DNA of 64,000 nt from Verrucomicrobiaceae bacterium. Lineage in GTDB: Bacteria > Verrucomicrobiota > Verrucomicrobiia > Verrucomicrobiales > Verrucomicrobiaceae. Position numbers and translations under genes: made by a program. Below the pieces are notes generated by a model. That model did no database searches. It was not told the DNA's origin and was given only the letters and a program-made list of their open reading frames with translations. The first letter of the stretch is position 1. Each line of letters starts with the position of its first letter. Positions 9,201 through 17,168 of this stretch are shown here, one piece after another. The stretch is from the NCBI GenBank assembly GCA_016795485.1, contig JAEUHM010000027.1, positions 62,001 to 126,000 of the forward strand. Direction: 5' to 3'.

Positions 9201-12200
9201 AGCGCCTGGAGAGAGGATGCCACACCGTTCAAGGCCACCGCACCCCCGCTGAAGGCAGAGAAGTTGTTCTCCAGCGTGCAGCGCTCCAGAATGACTGAGC
9301 CTTCAGAATAAATCGAGCCGCCGTCTCCACCAGCATCGCCATTTTCCAGAGTGAGTCCGCGCAAGGTCAATGACTTGCCGACCGGCACCTGGAAGTGCCG
9401 GGAACCTGCGGGTGCGCTGAGACTGAGACCGTTGACCACGGAGGTGGCGTCGATGGCCACGGGATCGTTGTCCGTGATGAAGAACTCGCCTGTGGGGAAC
9501 ATGATGTTGGCGAATCCGCTGGCGAAAGTGATGGTGTTTGGCCCAGCAGCATTGGCGGCATTGATCAAGGCCTGGGTCAGCGAGCCTGGGCCGTTGGCAT
9601 TGGTGTTGGTAACGACAAAGGCGGGATCTAGCGTGACAGTGACGGTATAAGTCTGTGTCTCACCCGTGAGGCTGTCTGTGAGGGTGATGATGCTGCTGCC
9701 GAGCTGGGTAGCCGCAGGCGTGGCGGAGATGCTGCGGCTGGCTCCGGTGCCGCTGATGACGATGTTAGCCAATGGGACCAAGGCGGTGTTGCTGGAGGCG
9801 ACCGTGAGCGTGCCGATCTGGCCCACGCTGAAGTTCCGCGTCGGCGGCGCGGTGTTCTCGACCATCGTCACGTCCGCAATGGGGCCGATCTGCGCCTCAT
9901 AAGCCCCGATGTCCGCTGTGCCCACAATGGGGAAGCCGCGCTGGTCGGTGGTGCGCGCACTGGCCGCTCCTGCATCTCGCGCCGGGCTGCCGGGGAGCAA
10001 GCGCATGGTCTCCTTGCGGCCGCCGTAGTCGCCGAGAGGAGCGAGCAGGGGATCGCCGCTGGTGAGGTTGTTGGTGTTGGTGGCGAGGGTGCCGGTGATG
10101 TTGCCACCGGTATTGCCCGCGACAATGCTGGAGGTGAGGCGGAGGACGGTGGAGCCAAAGTTAAAGATGCCGGCGGCTTCGGTCCCCGACGAGTTGGCGC
10201 TGATGGTGGAGGAAACGACGGTGCAGGTGCCCCTGTTAGAAATGCCACCCCCTCCGTCGCCAGCATAGTTGCCGCTGAACGTGGAGGAAACGGTGACGCA
10301 GGTGCCAAAGTTAAGGATGCCTCCGCCTCCCTCGTCAGCAAAGTTGCCGCTAAGGGTGGAACAGAGCACCGAGCAGGTCCCAGAGCTGTAGATACCGCCG
10401 CCATTGCTTGCAGCGTTTCCGCTGAGGGTGGAGAACAGAACCGAGCAGGTGCCGTTGTTAAAAATGCCACCGCCGCCAAAGTCGGTGATGTCCCGGCCAT
10501 TCACGATCCGCAGCGAGTGCATCGCCACGGTGGCGGTGGCGGGGATGTTGAAGACGCGGCTGTTGCCTCCGCCGGAAATGGTGACGGGGGCGGAGAGGTT
10601 GGAGGCGTCGATGAAAATGGCTATCCCGGCGGGTGGGGTGAGGTGATTGCCGTTGAGCGTGATGGTGGAGGCGGGGAAAACGGCGGGATCGAACACGATG
10701 CGGAAGCTGGGTTCACCGAGGATGGCGGCGTTGGCGAGCCGGGTGCGCAAGGTGCCGCTGCCGCTCGAATCCGTGGCCTGATTGACCAGCAGAACAATCC
10801 CTGCCTCCACCGCGCCGATGTCGAGCTGCTTCCCGGAGCTGGCCGCGTCTCCATCCTCAAAGCGCGGGAAACCCCGCGCATCCGTGCCGCCGGGATCAGT
10901 GCTGCCCGCCGCATCAATGGCCGGGGAGCAGATGAGCGGGTGCATCGTCTGCACCGGCCCGCCGAAGTAGCCGAGCGGGGAGAGTTTGGGGGCGGCAGTA
11001 ATGGCGGCGGGGCCGGAATCGGAGCCTCCCGATTCGTTCACTAATGACTGCACTAGGTTCGCGCCGAAGCGGGTGACGGTGCCTAGGTTGCTGATATCCG
11101 CACTGCTGTCAGGCCCGGTCAGGGTGTTCCCAGCGACAATGCTGTTGGTCAGCGTCAGCGCGCCACCGTTGGAAATGGCACCGCCCTTGTTGGCGGCGGA
11201 ATTGCCGGAAAGGGTGCACTGATCGAGCGTCAGCTCACCAGTGCTGGCGTTTGCAATCGCGCCAGCGAAGTTGGCAAAATTGGCGGAGAACGTACACCGC
11301 GTGAGCGTTATCGAGCCGACCAAATTTAAAATCGCGCCACCGAAGTTGGCGGAATTGCCGTGGAAGGTGCACTGTGCCAGCCTAAGCGTGCCGCTGTTGT
11401 TGTTGATCGCGCCGCCCGAGCCGTTGTTGCTCCCCGGCCCGGCACCGTTTCCACCAGTGAGCGTGAGTCCGCGCAGGGTGAGGGATATGCCGCTGTTCAC
11501 AAAGAAATGCCGGTGGGTGTTGTTGCCATTCAGTGTGATGCCGCCGGGCAGAGTGGTGGCATCAATAGTGAGGGCGCGGTTGATGGCCATGTCGCCATCG
11601 GGGTGGGTGAGCGTGATGGTTTGCCCGGATGACTCAGAATCAAACGTGATGAGGCTACCGGTTGGGGAATACTTCACCGCCTCCCGCAAGGAGATGCCCT
11701 CGGCGCTGCCTGCAAGTGGGTCGAGCGAGCCATCGTCATGGTCCTCCGTGGTGGTGACGACGGTTCCGAGGTCTTCCCAGGTGGTGGCGACCACGAGATC
11801 ATCCCACTGCACAGGATCGCCGCCGCCTCCGGCAGCTAGACGCACGGCGGTGCTCCAGAAAGAGGTGTCGAAAGTGCGGCTGATGGAGAGCTGGCTGGTC
11901 TCGTCCACATTGAGCGACGGGTCCACAAACAGCGCGATGGTTCCCGCCACGTAGTCGATCCGCACCACGAGCGTATAGGTGGTGTTGGGGTCGATGGTGC
12001 GGGTGCCGTTGGTGCCGCTGCCGCCCACCGACTCCAGCCCGAAGGTGCTGCTGCCGCCGCGTTTGCCAAAGAAGAGCTTCTCCGTGCTGAAGTCGTGCGA
12101 GCTGAGACCAAAGTAGTCTGGCAGCGTGGCCCCGGTTCTGACCGTGACGCGGTAATAGACCTTCTTTTCCTGAAACGAGATGCCCCCCACGAAGTTGTTG

Positions 12201-12535
12201 ATGGCTCCGAGACCGTCATCGCGATCAATGTCCACACTGGCACCCTCGCCTGGCCCATTGTATTCCCGTATGACCGCGTTCTGGCCACTGCCGCCCATCA
12301 CCAATCGACCGCTGGCGATGCTGGGCGCATTTTCCACATTGTCCCAATCCGAAGTGCCCGCCGTCCGCGCCGCCGGAGTGCGGTTCCGCCAGTTCCAGAA
12401 CGTGCCGCCGCTTTGACCGGCGATGGCCCCATCCGGGTAATCAAACTGCTCCACGCCGATGATGATGGCGTGCGCGGGGATCGCGCAACAGGCAAAAGCC
12501 AGCGTGATCCAGAGGAGAAGAATATTTGGCTTCAT
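6260..12535 (-). CDS. Giant secreted beta-helix protein with anchor-Q, Ig-like and putative-Ig domains
   Basis: A 2091-residue protein with a signal peptide (residues 1-23, ending AHA). A LamG-like region (about 30-260) comes first. Two CSLREA-type segments (GISLREAV at about 280 and 1325) introduce right-handed beta-helix stretches rich in LSGN/GGGI turns (about 330-480, 645-810, 1080-1210). Each stretch ends in a choice-of-anchor-Q block containing DIGAVE, DIGAYE or DLGAVE. Ig-like domains follow (about 1385-1620), then a putative-Ig domain (about 1665-1760, LPSGITFNKTTG) and a repeated C-terminal beta region. No PEP-CTERM or sortase signal is seen. The role is unknown; surface adhesion or polysaccharide binding is inferred. 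The last codon abuts a REP that supplies the stop. Confidence 0.88.
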   Translation of the reverse strand: MKPNILLLWITLAFACCAIPAHAIIIGVEQFDYPDGAIAGQSGGTFWNWRNRTPAARTAGTSDWDNVENAPSIASGRLVMGGSGQNAVIREYNGPGEGASVDIDRDDGLGAINNFVGGISFQEKKVYYRVTVRTGATLPDYFGLSSHDFSTEKLFFGKRGGSSTFGLESVGGSGTNGTRTIDPNTTYTLVVRIDYVAGTIALFVDPSLNVDETSQLSISRTFDTSFWSTAVRLAAGGGGDPVQWDDLVVATTWEDLGTVVTTTEDHDDGSLDPLAGSAEGISLREAVKYSPTGSLITFDSESSGQTITLTHPDGDMAINRALTIDATTLPGGITLNGNNTHRHFFVNSGISLTLRGLTLTGGNGAGPGSNNGSGGAINNNSGTLRLAQCTFHGNSANFGGAILNLVGSITLTRCTFSANFANFAGAIANASTGELTLDQCTLSGNSAANKGGAISNGGALTLTNSIVAGNTLTGPDSSADISNLGTVTRFGANLVQSLVNESGGSDSGPAAITAAPKLSPLGYFGGPVQTMHPLICSPAIDAAGSTDPGGTDARGFPRFEDGDAASSGKQLDIGAVEAGIVLLVNQATDSSGSGTLRTRLANAAILGEPSFRIVFDPAVFPASTITLNGNHLTPPAGIAIFIDASNLSAPVTISGGGNSRVFNIPATATVAMHSLRIVNGRDITDFGGGGIFNNGTCSVLFSTLSGNAASNGGGIYSSGTCSVLCSTLSGNFADEGGGGILNFGTCVTVSSTFSGNYAGDGGGGISNRGTCTVVSSTISANSSGTEAAGIFNFGSTVLRLTSSIVAGNTGGNITGTLATNTNNLTSGDPLLAPLGDYGGRKETMRLLPGSPARDAGAASARTTDQRGFPIVGTADIGAYEAQIGPIADVTMVENTAPPTRNFSVGQIGTLTVASSNTALVPLANIVISGTGASRSISATPAATQLGSSIITLTDSLTGETQTYTVTVTLDPAFVVTNTNANGPGSLTQALINAANAAGPNTITFASGFANIMFPTGEFFITDNDPVAIDATSVVNGLSLSAPAGSRHFQVPVGKSLTLRGLTLENGDAGGDGGSIYSEGSVILERCTLENNFSAFSGGAVALNGVASSLQALNCTFHENAAIRQGGAIRSLSGTVSLTQCTVVQNTAPDVGGIALFNSSGVLNLTHCTVTGNNGGNSVGGVSTGATNEVTLINNIIAGNTNTSGSSVDIDNSSSVFTLGGANLIGSNEGVESIFPAGPLVGTAAAPLNPDLSPLGDYGGPTATIPPNVNSPAIDQASTLSPALTTDQRGEPRPLGVRPDLGAVESSVIIVTTPVDELDPVGVIGNGISLREAVRDIPTDGTIGFDRAVFASPPTLTKRSITLTKGPLNPQRECTLNGSINPGGITVIYEPEIIQQPQHASVAAGDAVSFSTTVTALSGGLASEWFKNGVGTGITTPVLNIPSAQEADEGVYFQQITEAAAATIYTQDVILGFFLTTSQPASLTVDGALVSILRSPSGYTIDLGRSHTLSVIAVGPAPLTYQWFKAGRAIARATKSSYVIPKAALSHAGAYTCVVKSGNTSPGVTSTTAEISVVDTREKRVSLKAGSKFTATVIAAGNGLSYQWNRVGSVDTTKTLTINSVSVADAGLVYCDVNAPSVHLLQGGIVQLFVSNAAPALVTPLNLPPAYIGQNYFYQLPVVNTAGAPAVSFSVSGTLPSGITFNKTTGVLSGRATVTKSAGYALSFKAINASGTSLPATATLTVNVVPPTAIGTFAGPMARSSFNAGFGGRFDLTTTAAGTFTGSITFGSVKRSFKSQLLLSAGAGDAILRGNIPGIKLANNTLLTAYIEVFAVEQLARLTLIDPTGTTELHTAWRKAPTATLANYTLRLDPGLVTGAPHGYGFTTLKATAKNSVTISGKLPDNATLTGSTFIGANGQVLIFQMLYKNKGSLVGQYQLTGSDISGALTWNKLLTTGTIYKDPFGPLAVVADGGIYLPPGPGQLAMPASSKLTFSNFGLSSSSFDQLVTISNPKATGLTNTAVPTPPVALSTKITKFDVKTGIMTGTFQEDTRLATWSAQLVKIGSNTKGYGYSLMDDGPPPAQKLSGKVVLGPP

Positions 12536-12711
12536 AAATGGGTGAGAGCGCGAGCAAGAACTGGACCGGGTAACAGTCAGATGCAGAGACGGAGTTTGCC
12601 AGCAAGGGCAAGTGTTGAAAAGGAGTATTCTGGCGCGCAGTTGTGACGGCTTGATGACGCATGCTGCGCCAATCGGAGATCGTCACAGAGCAAAAAGTGG
12701 TCACCGTGCCG

Positions 12712-12730
12712 CTTCGAGTGACACTCGAAA
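12712..12730. repeat. Solitary REP in the 12536-12855 intergenic region
   Basis: CTTCGAGTG-A-CACTCGAAA followed by CTACG: the same family as the RAYT-linked REPs, with one stem mismatch. It lies between the divergent giant-protein and hydrolase genes. Apart from this element I see nothing definite in the 320-bp gap. Confidence 0.75.
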
Positions 12731-12855
12731 CTACGATGTGCTCCACGAATAGGACCGACGTTATGCCGATTTTGGAGCGTGGTCAGCGGGTTCTTCCTTG
12801 CCCGTCGGCGTGGTTTCCGCTAAACCCTCTGCTCCACTAACCAGACCTAATTGCC

Positions 12856-13659
12856 ATGCCAAAAGTAAAGACCAACGGTATCGAGATGAACTACCAGGAG
12901 CGCGGCTCCGGTGATCCACTTATCTGCATCATGGGCGTGACGGCTCCCGGCGGTGTCTGGGATGCTCACGCTCAAGCTTGGGAAAAGCACTTCCGCTGCA
13001 TCCTGGGTGACAACCGCGGCGTGGGCGAGACCGACAAGCCAGAAGGCCCCTACACCACTGACATGATGGCGGATGATTATGCCGGCCTCATGGATGCCCT
13101 GGGCATCAAAAAAGCCCGCGTGGTGGGATGCTCGCTTGGCTCGGTGATCGCCCAGAAACTGGCGCTCCGTCATCCAGACAAGGTGCAGTCTGCCATTCTG
13201 ATGTGCACCTGGGCTCGCCAAGACCGCTTTGGCCTCTACACCTGGCAGCACCTCATGAAGTGCAAGGCCACCATGCGCCCAGAGGACTTCATGCACTACG
13301 TGCAGATGCTGATCTTCACCAAGCCGTGGTTTGATAACGACGACTGCTGGAACAACATGCAGCAGGGCCTGAAGGACGCCGCAGTGAACCAGGCTCCCCA
13401 GCCCGTGCACGCCATGGAGGCTCAAAGCTCTGCCGCCATCACTCACAACACGCTCAGCGACCTGAAGAACATCAAGTGCCCAGTGCTCGTCATCGGCGGC
13501 AAAAACGATGCTTTCACTCCAGCATGGATGAGTGAAGAAGTCGCCGCCGGCATCCCGAACAGTGACCTGCATCTCTATGACAATGCCGGCCACGCCTTCC
13601 ACTGGGAGTGCCTCAATGACTTCAACCCACGCACCACCGAGTGGCTGCTGAAGCACTAA
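12856..13659 (+). CDS. Alpha/beta hydrolase
   Basis: A 267-residue protein of the alpha/beta hydrolase fold. The nucleophile elbow is GCSLGS, the acid is probably the Asp of GGKNDAFTP, and the catalytic His is in GHAFHWE. The oxyanion-side segment GDNRGVGETDKP is typical of esterase/lactonase-like members (3-oxoadipate enol-lactonase or haloperoxidase type). There is no signal peptide, so it is cytoplasmic. It stands alone and ends in a strong terminator. The substrate cannot be told from the sequence. Confidence 0.88.
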   Translation: MPKVKTNGIEMNYQERGSGDPLICIMGVTAPGGVWDAHAQAWEKHFRCILGDNRGVGETDKPEGPYTTDMMADDYAGLMDALGIKKARVVGCSLGSVIAQKLALRHPDKVQSAILMCTWARQDRFGLYTWQHLMKCKATMRPEDFMHYVQMLIFTKPWFDNDDCWNNMQQGLKDAAVNQAPQPVHAMEAQSSAAITHNTLSDLKNIKCPVLVIGGKNDAFTPAWMSEEVAAGIPNSDLHLYDNAGHAFHWECLNDFNPRTTEWLLKH

Positions 13660-13677
13660 ACGGAGAAACGTTCACCG

Positions 13678-13712
13678 AGCCCCCGTCTCAAGTCAGAGGC
13701 GGGGGCTTTTTT
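13678..13712 (+). terminator. Rho-independent terminator after the hydrolase gene
   Basis: An 8-bp GC-rich stem (AGCCCCCG, paired with CGGGGGCT) with a 14-nt loop and a run of six T at 13707-13712, beginning 18 bp after the hydrolase stop. Confidence 0.92.
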
Positions 13713-13772
13713 ATGCAACAGGCTTCTCGCTCGGCGGTTGAGACCGTGAGCCGTTTAGGTTATGCTTTGCCC

Positions 13773-13994
13773 ATGAACGCAGATGCCAAGGTCACCAACG
13801 ACACCCGCCCGGTCCCGCCGGAGGTGGTGGAGATGGCTATGCGTGCGGTGAAGGAGTTCCCGGAGTGTTTTTGGTGGTGGAATCCTGACTTTGTGCCCGA
13901 GACGGTGGAAGAAGTTAGAGAAGTCGTTCTCAATCTGCGCAAAGGCGGAAGAAAAAGTTGGCAGCGGGCACAGGAACTCTCCAAATGCCTCTAA
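13773..13994 (+). CDS. Small protein paired with a nucleotidyltransferase, candidate antitoxin
   Basis: A 73-residue protein from ATG 13773; the frame is also open upstream to 13641, but that part overlaps the terminator. It is acidic at first (PPEVVEMAMRAV) and basic at the end (LRKGGRKSWQRA), with a Trp-rich centre (CFWWWNPDF). Its last 10 bp overlap the start of the nucleotidyltransferase gene, the coupling usual for two-gene toxin-antitoxin units of the AbiEii/MenT type. I do not recognise its family, so the antitoxin role is inferred from position and size. Confidence 0.6.
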   Translation: MNADAKVTNDTRPVPPEVVEMAMRAVKEFPECFWWWNPDFVPETVEEVREVVLNLRKGGRKSWQRAQELSKCL

Positions 13995-14794
13995 CTGACT
14001 TCCAGAAGCAAGTCGTAAAGCTCCTTGCGGCCAACCGAAGTGAGGAGAGTCACTTTGCTGGTGGGTTAGTACTGAATGTCACGGAAGACTCCGCTCGTTT
14101 CAGTCATGACTTCGATATCTTTCACGAAGCCGATGTCGCAGTAGCCAGCGCAAGTGATCGCGATGTGACACTCTTGCTTGAGCATGGCTATACGGTAGAA
14201 AAAGTCCGTGGGGACTGGGATGGCCCCACTACTTTCCGCAAGGCTAAGTTGACCAAAGATGGCGAAAGTCTGGAGATTGATTGGGCGGCAGACGCAGCTT
14301 TTCGCTTTTTCCCCATAGAATCTGATCCGACTTTTGGATGGAGACTGCATCTGTTTGACATGGCTACCAATAAGGCTCTGGCCTTAGCTGCCCGTTCAGT
14401 CACACGGGACTATGTAGACATTGTGGAGTTGGATCGCATTTATCCACTGGAAGCCACCATCTGGGCGGCCTGCGGTAAAGACGCTGGTTACAGTCCACTG
14501 CTGTTACTGGACATGATGAGGCGATTTGCTCGACTCAATCCGCGACGTCTCGAAATGATCCAAGCCCGGGAACTCGACCCCATCGAACTCAAGAAAGCCT
14601 GGATTGCCATGTCAGATCGCGCAGAGGCGGAGATCACTCGGATCGCAGATACGATGCCGGACCTGCCTATCGGGGTTGCGTTTGTGGATGAGAATGGCCA
14701 ACCGGGCTGGATAGGCAACGATGCGAGCTTGCGCGTGCATCATCCTTCAGTGCGCGGATGCTGGCCCCGAATACGGTTGCCTGACGACGAGTAG
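13985..14794 (+). CDS. AbiEii/AbiGii-like nucleotidyltransferase, probable toxin
   Basis: A 269-residue protein from ATG 13985. It has the polymerase-beta-type pattern AGG then FSHDFDIFHE (the D-x-D metal pair), seen in the DUF1814/AbiEii group of nucleotidyltransferase toxins, and a conserved K in MATNKALALAAR followed by RDYVDIVEL. Members modify tRNA or protein targets and are neutralised by a co-expressed partner. The preceding 73-residue gene overlaps it by 10 bp. Family confidence is good; activity as a toxin is inferred. Confidence 0.75.
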   Translation: MPLTDFQKQVVKLLAANRSEESHFAGGLVLNVTEDSARFSHDFDIFHEADVAVASASDRDVTLLLEHGYTVEKVRGDWDGPTTFRKAKLTKDGESLEIDWAADAAFRFFPIESDPTFGWRLHLFDMATNKALALAARSVTRDYVDIVELDRIYPLEATIWAACGKDAGYSPLLLLDMMRRFARLNPRRLEMIQARELDPIELKKAWIAMSDRAEAEITRIADTMPDLPIGVAFVDENGQPGWIGNDASLRVHHPSVRGCWPRIRLPDDE

Positions 14795-14823
14795 CGTTCC
14801 AACGACGGCAGAGACCAACGATC

Positions 14824-15432
14824 CTACTGATGGGTGATGACCACCGGTGTGCCGACTTCGACGTGATTGAACAGGATGCCTGCCATCTCGAACGGAAGGC
14901 GAATGCATCCGTGGGATGCAGGTCGTCCGGGATTGGGGATTGGGCCTCCGTGCATGCCTATGCCGTAGCCAGTGAGTCGCATCCAGTGCGGCATGGGCGC
15001 GCCGACAAAGCGGCCTCCCGCAGGCACTGCCTCACGCCCAGCCCTAGCTTCACCATCGATGGTGCTGCCAGACGAGTTGACGATGACGCCCCAGCGGTTG
15101 GAGCGCTTGTCTGCTACCTTTTCCATCACGTGGAAGGTCCCAGTGGGGGTTGATCGCCCGGAGAGGCCAGTGGCGACATACGTCCAGCCGACTTGCTCTC
15201 CGTCCTTGAAGATGCGTGCCTTCTGCTCCGCTAGAGCGATGCGCACCGACGTAGCACCCGGCACTTGGTCACCACTCCATTCGTAAAGAACAGGTGCGGT
15301 CGGCTGAGCAGGCGCTGCCGCAGCGGTTGGCTTTTTTCTGAGTTCACGGAAGTGCTTCACCAAGGCACACGAGGGCAGCATGGAGACGACGGCCAGGAGG
15401 CTGGCCATGCGGATGAGAGACGCAGGTTTCAT
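14824..15432 (-). CDS. L,D-transpeptidase (YkuD domain) lipoprotein
   Basis: A 202-residue protein from ATG 15432; the frame is open further upstream, but this start gives a proper lipoprotein leader ending MLPSC. An Ala/Pro-rich linker follows, then a YkuD domain with the catalytic block HGGPIPNPG and SHGCIRLP, the Cys being the nucleophile. It probably cross-links peptidoglycan or attaches proteins to it in the periplasm. A second YkuD protein is encoded at 60037-61137. It lies 22 bp downstream of the PPC-domain gene on the same strand. Confidence 0.88.
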   Translation of the reverse strand: MKPASLIRMASLLAVVSMLPSCALVKHFRELRKKPTAAAAPAQPTAPVLYEWSGDQVPGATSVRIALAEQKARIFKDGEQVGWTYVATGLSGRSTPTGTFHVMEKVADKRSNRWGVIVNSSGSTIDGEARAGREAVPAGGRFVGAPMPHWMRLTGYGIGMHGGPIPNPGRPASHGCIRLPFEMAGILFNHVEVGTPVVITHQ

Positions 15433-15454
15433 AAGGCAAAACATAAGAAGTGAT

Positions 15455-15892
15455 TCAAGCAGGACTGACCACCAACTCAGGGAATCCGGTGTCGGGATCA
15501 ATCTCACGATGGAAAGCATAGCCATCCAAAGTAGCCAATACGATTTCAGCCGTGGTGCGGATGATGCAGCCTTCCTTCACGTGGCCGCCGATGACGACAC
15601 CGTTCCGATCCGCCACAGAGATGTGCAAATGCGAGCCGCCAAAGCTGGCGATCGTGCCGGACAACGAAATGATCTCCAGCGGGCCGCGCACCTCGCTGAT
15701 CTTGGAGCTGTCAGCAAAACGAATGCCCGCACGGCTGAGGGAACCCACACAGGTGAGCACACAGGCCGCGCGCCAGCCTTGCTCCCAGGCGAGACGATCC
15801 AGACGGAGCTTGAGATCGTCTCCAGGATGTAGGCGGAAGGGAACTGCTTGCACGGCGAAGATGAGATGGGTGTTCGGCGGATGATGCAGCAA
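15455..15892 (-). CDS. PPC (DUF296) domain protein
   Basis: A 145-residue single-domain protein. The PPC fold is recognised from FRLHPGDDL near the start, the central SLSGTI, and GSHLHISVADRNG...GGHV, which carries the conserved His residues. In plants the domain accompanies AT-hooks; bacterial stand-alone members form trimers of uncertain function, and no DNA-binding motif is visible here. The start is TTG 15892 or slightly upstream. It lies between the serine hydrolase and transpeptidase genes on the same strand, with gaps of 30 and 22 bp. Confidence 0.82.
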   Translation of the reverse strand: MLHHPPNTHLIFAVQAVPFRLHPGDDLKLRLDRLAWEQGWRAACVLTCVGSLSRAGIRFADSSKISEVRGPLEIISLSGTIASFGGSHLHISVADRNGVVIGGHVKEGCIIRTTAEIVLATLDGYAFHREIDPDTGFPELVVSPA

Positions 15893-15922
15893 CTCCCTTG
15901 CCGTGTCGATGCCGGAGTTTAC

Positions 15923-17089
15923 TCAATGCTTGCTATACTGTGCCGCTGCCGCGCGATGGAACGTCGGAAGGATCTCTTTGGCGCGCGGCGTGCGCTGTCC
16001 TGCTGTCTGGATCATGTAAATCATGACCAATCCGCGTGCGGGATCGACGGTCATGTTGGTCCCCTGAGCCCCTCCGTGGCCATATCTGCCATCCGCTTCC
16101 AGTTTGAGGCCCAAACCGTATGCCTCGCTGAGCTCTGTGGGCGTCTGCCGCTCATGCATGGCTCGGGCAGAAGCTTCACTGAGCACTCGCTTGCCACCGA
16201 GCGTGCCGCCATTGAGCAACATCTGGCAAAACTTCGTCACATCGCCTGCTGTAGAGAAAAAACCTCCACCGGGCATGGGTTGTCTGTCTTTGGACGTCAG
16301 GGGATATTTCAACTGACCGATCTGCGTCATCTCCAAAGCCGTCTTTTCATTGTTCGGCCGATACACAGCAGCGAGGCGACTTACTTGCTCCTCCGAAGGA
16401 AAGCTCGTGGTGTCGTTCATGCCCAGCGGCGCAAAGATTCTCTGCTTCAGAAAGCTTTCGTAGTCCTGGCCGCTTACGATCTCAATGATCCGGCCAGCGA
16501 TGTTGATGCCAGCGTTGGAATATTGATACTTGCTGTCTGGTTGATGCATCAGCGGTGCGGCGGCATGGCTGATGGCAGCTAGCCGCAGCGGCAACAAATC
16601 CAAGGTGGGCTGCTCGATGATGGACTTGAAAGGAAGGCCAGCCGTGTGGCACAGACAGTCTTGCAAGGTGATGGGATGCAGTGGCGGCACGAGTATCGTC
16701 TTCTGCGGACTAACTTCTGCCACCACACGCTGATCTTTGAACTCGGGCAAATATTTAGCCACTGGATCATCCAGCTTGAGCTTGCCATCGTCCACCAGTG
16801 CCATGACACCCGCAGCCGTGATGGCTTTCGACATGGAAGCGATCCAGAACATCGAATCCGGCTTCATGGGCCGCTTGGCATCCACGTCTTCATGGCCCAC
16901 ACAGGTGACATCCAAGACCTTGCTGCCATTTGCCACCACCGTGACCAATCCGGCGGCTAACTGATCCTCAATGAACGACTGCAACACCGAAGCCAAGCCT
17001 TGTGCGTCAGCCTTGGGAACATCAGCACGAGCCACCAAAGGGAAAGCAACGCCCAACAAAAAAAGAAATCCAGTCCGAGAGAAGATCAT
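15923..17089 (-). CDS. Secreted serine hydrolase of the beta-lactamase/DD-peptidase fold
   Basis: A 388-residue protein with a signal peptide ending VARA. Class C-like motifs are present: SMSK (nucleophile Ser and Lys), YSN (in YQYSNAG) and HGG (in YGHGGAQG). Such proteins act as esterases, D-aminopeptidases or lipases as often as they hydrolyse beta-lactams, so no resistance function is claimed. Its gene starts 79 bp from the divergent giant dehydrogenase gene, so a shared promoter region lies at 17090-17168. Confidence 0.87.
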   Translation of the reverse strand: MIFSRTGFLFLLGVAFPLVARADVPKADAQGLASVLQSFIEDQLAAGLVTVVANGSKVLDVTCVGHEDVDAKRPMKPDSMFWIASMSKAITAAGVMALVDDGKLKLDDPVAKYLPEFKDQRVVAEVSPQKTILVPPLHPITLQDCLCHTAGLPFKSIIEQPTLDLLPLRLAAISHAAAPLMHQPDSKYQYSNAGINIAGRIIEIVSGQDYESFLKQRIFAPLGMNDTTSFPSEEQVSRLAAVYRPNNEKTALEMTQIGQLKYPLTSKDRQPMPGGGFFSTAGDVTKFCQMLLNGGTLGGKRVLSEASARAMHERQTPTELSEAYGLGLKLEADGRYGHGGAQGTNMTVDPARGLVMIYMIQTAGQRTPRAKEILPTFHRAAAAQYSKH

Positions 17090-17168
17090 GCACCGGGAAC
17101 GTGTGCAGACCTGCTATACAGTCAGAAAACTTCACGAATAAGACCTGTCCACCTCCGTAGAATCTCCC

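Noticed and set aside
10062..11954. Several open frames opposite the giant beta-helix gene
   Set aside because: They mirror the GC-rich repeat codons of the giant gene and lack any family pattern.
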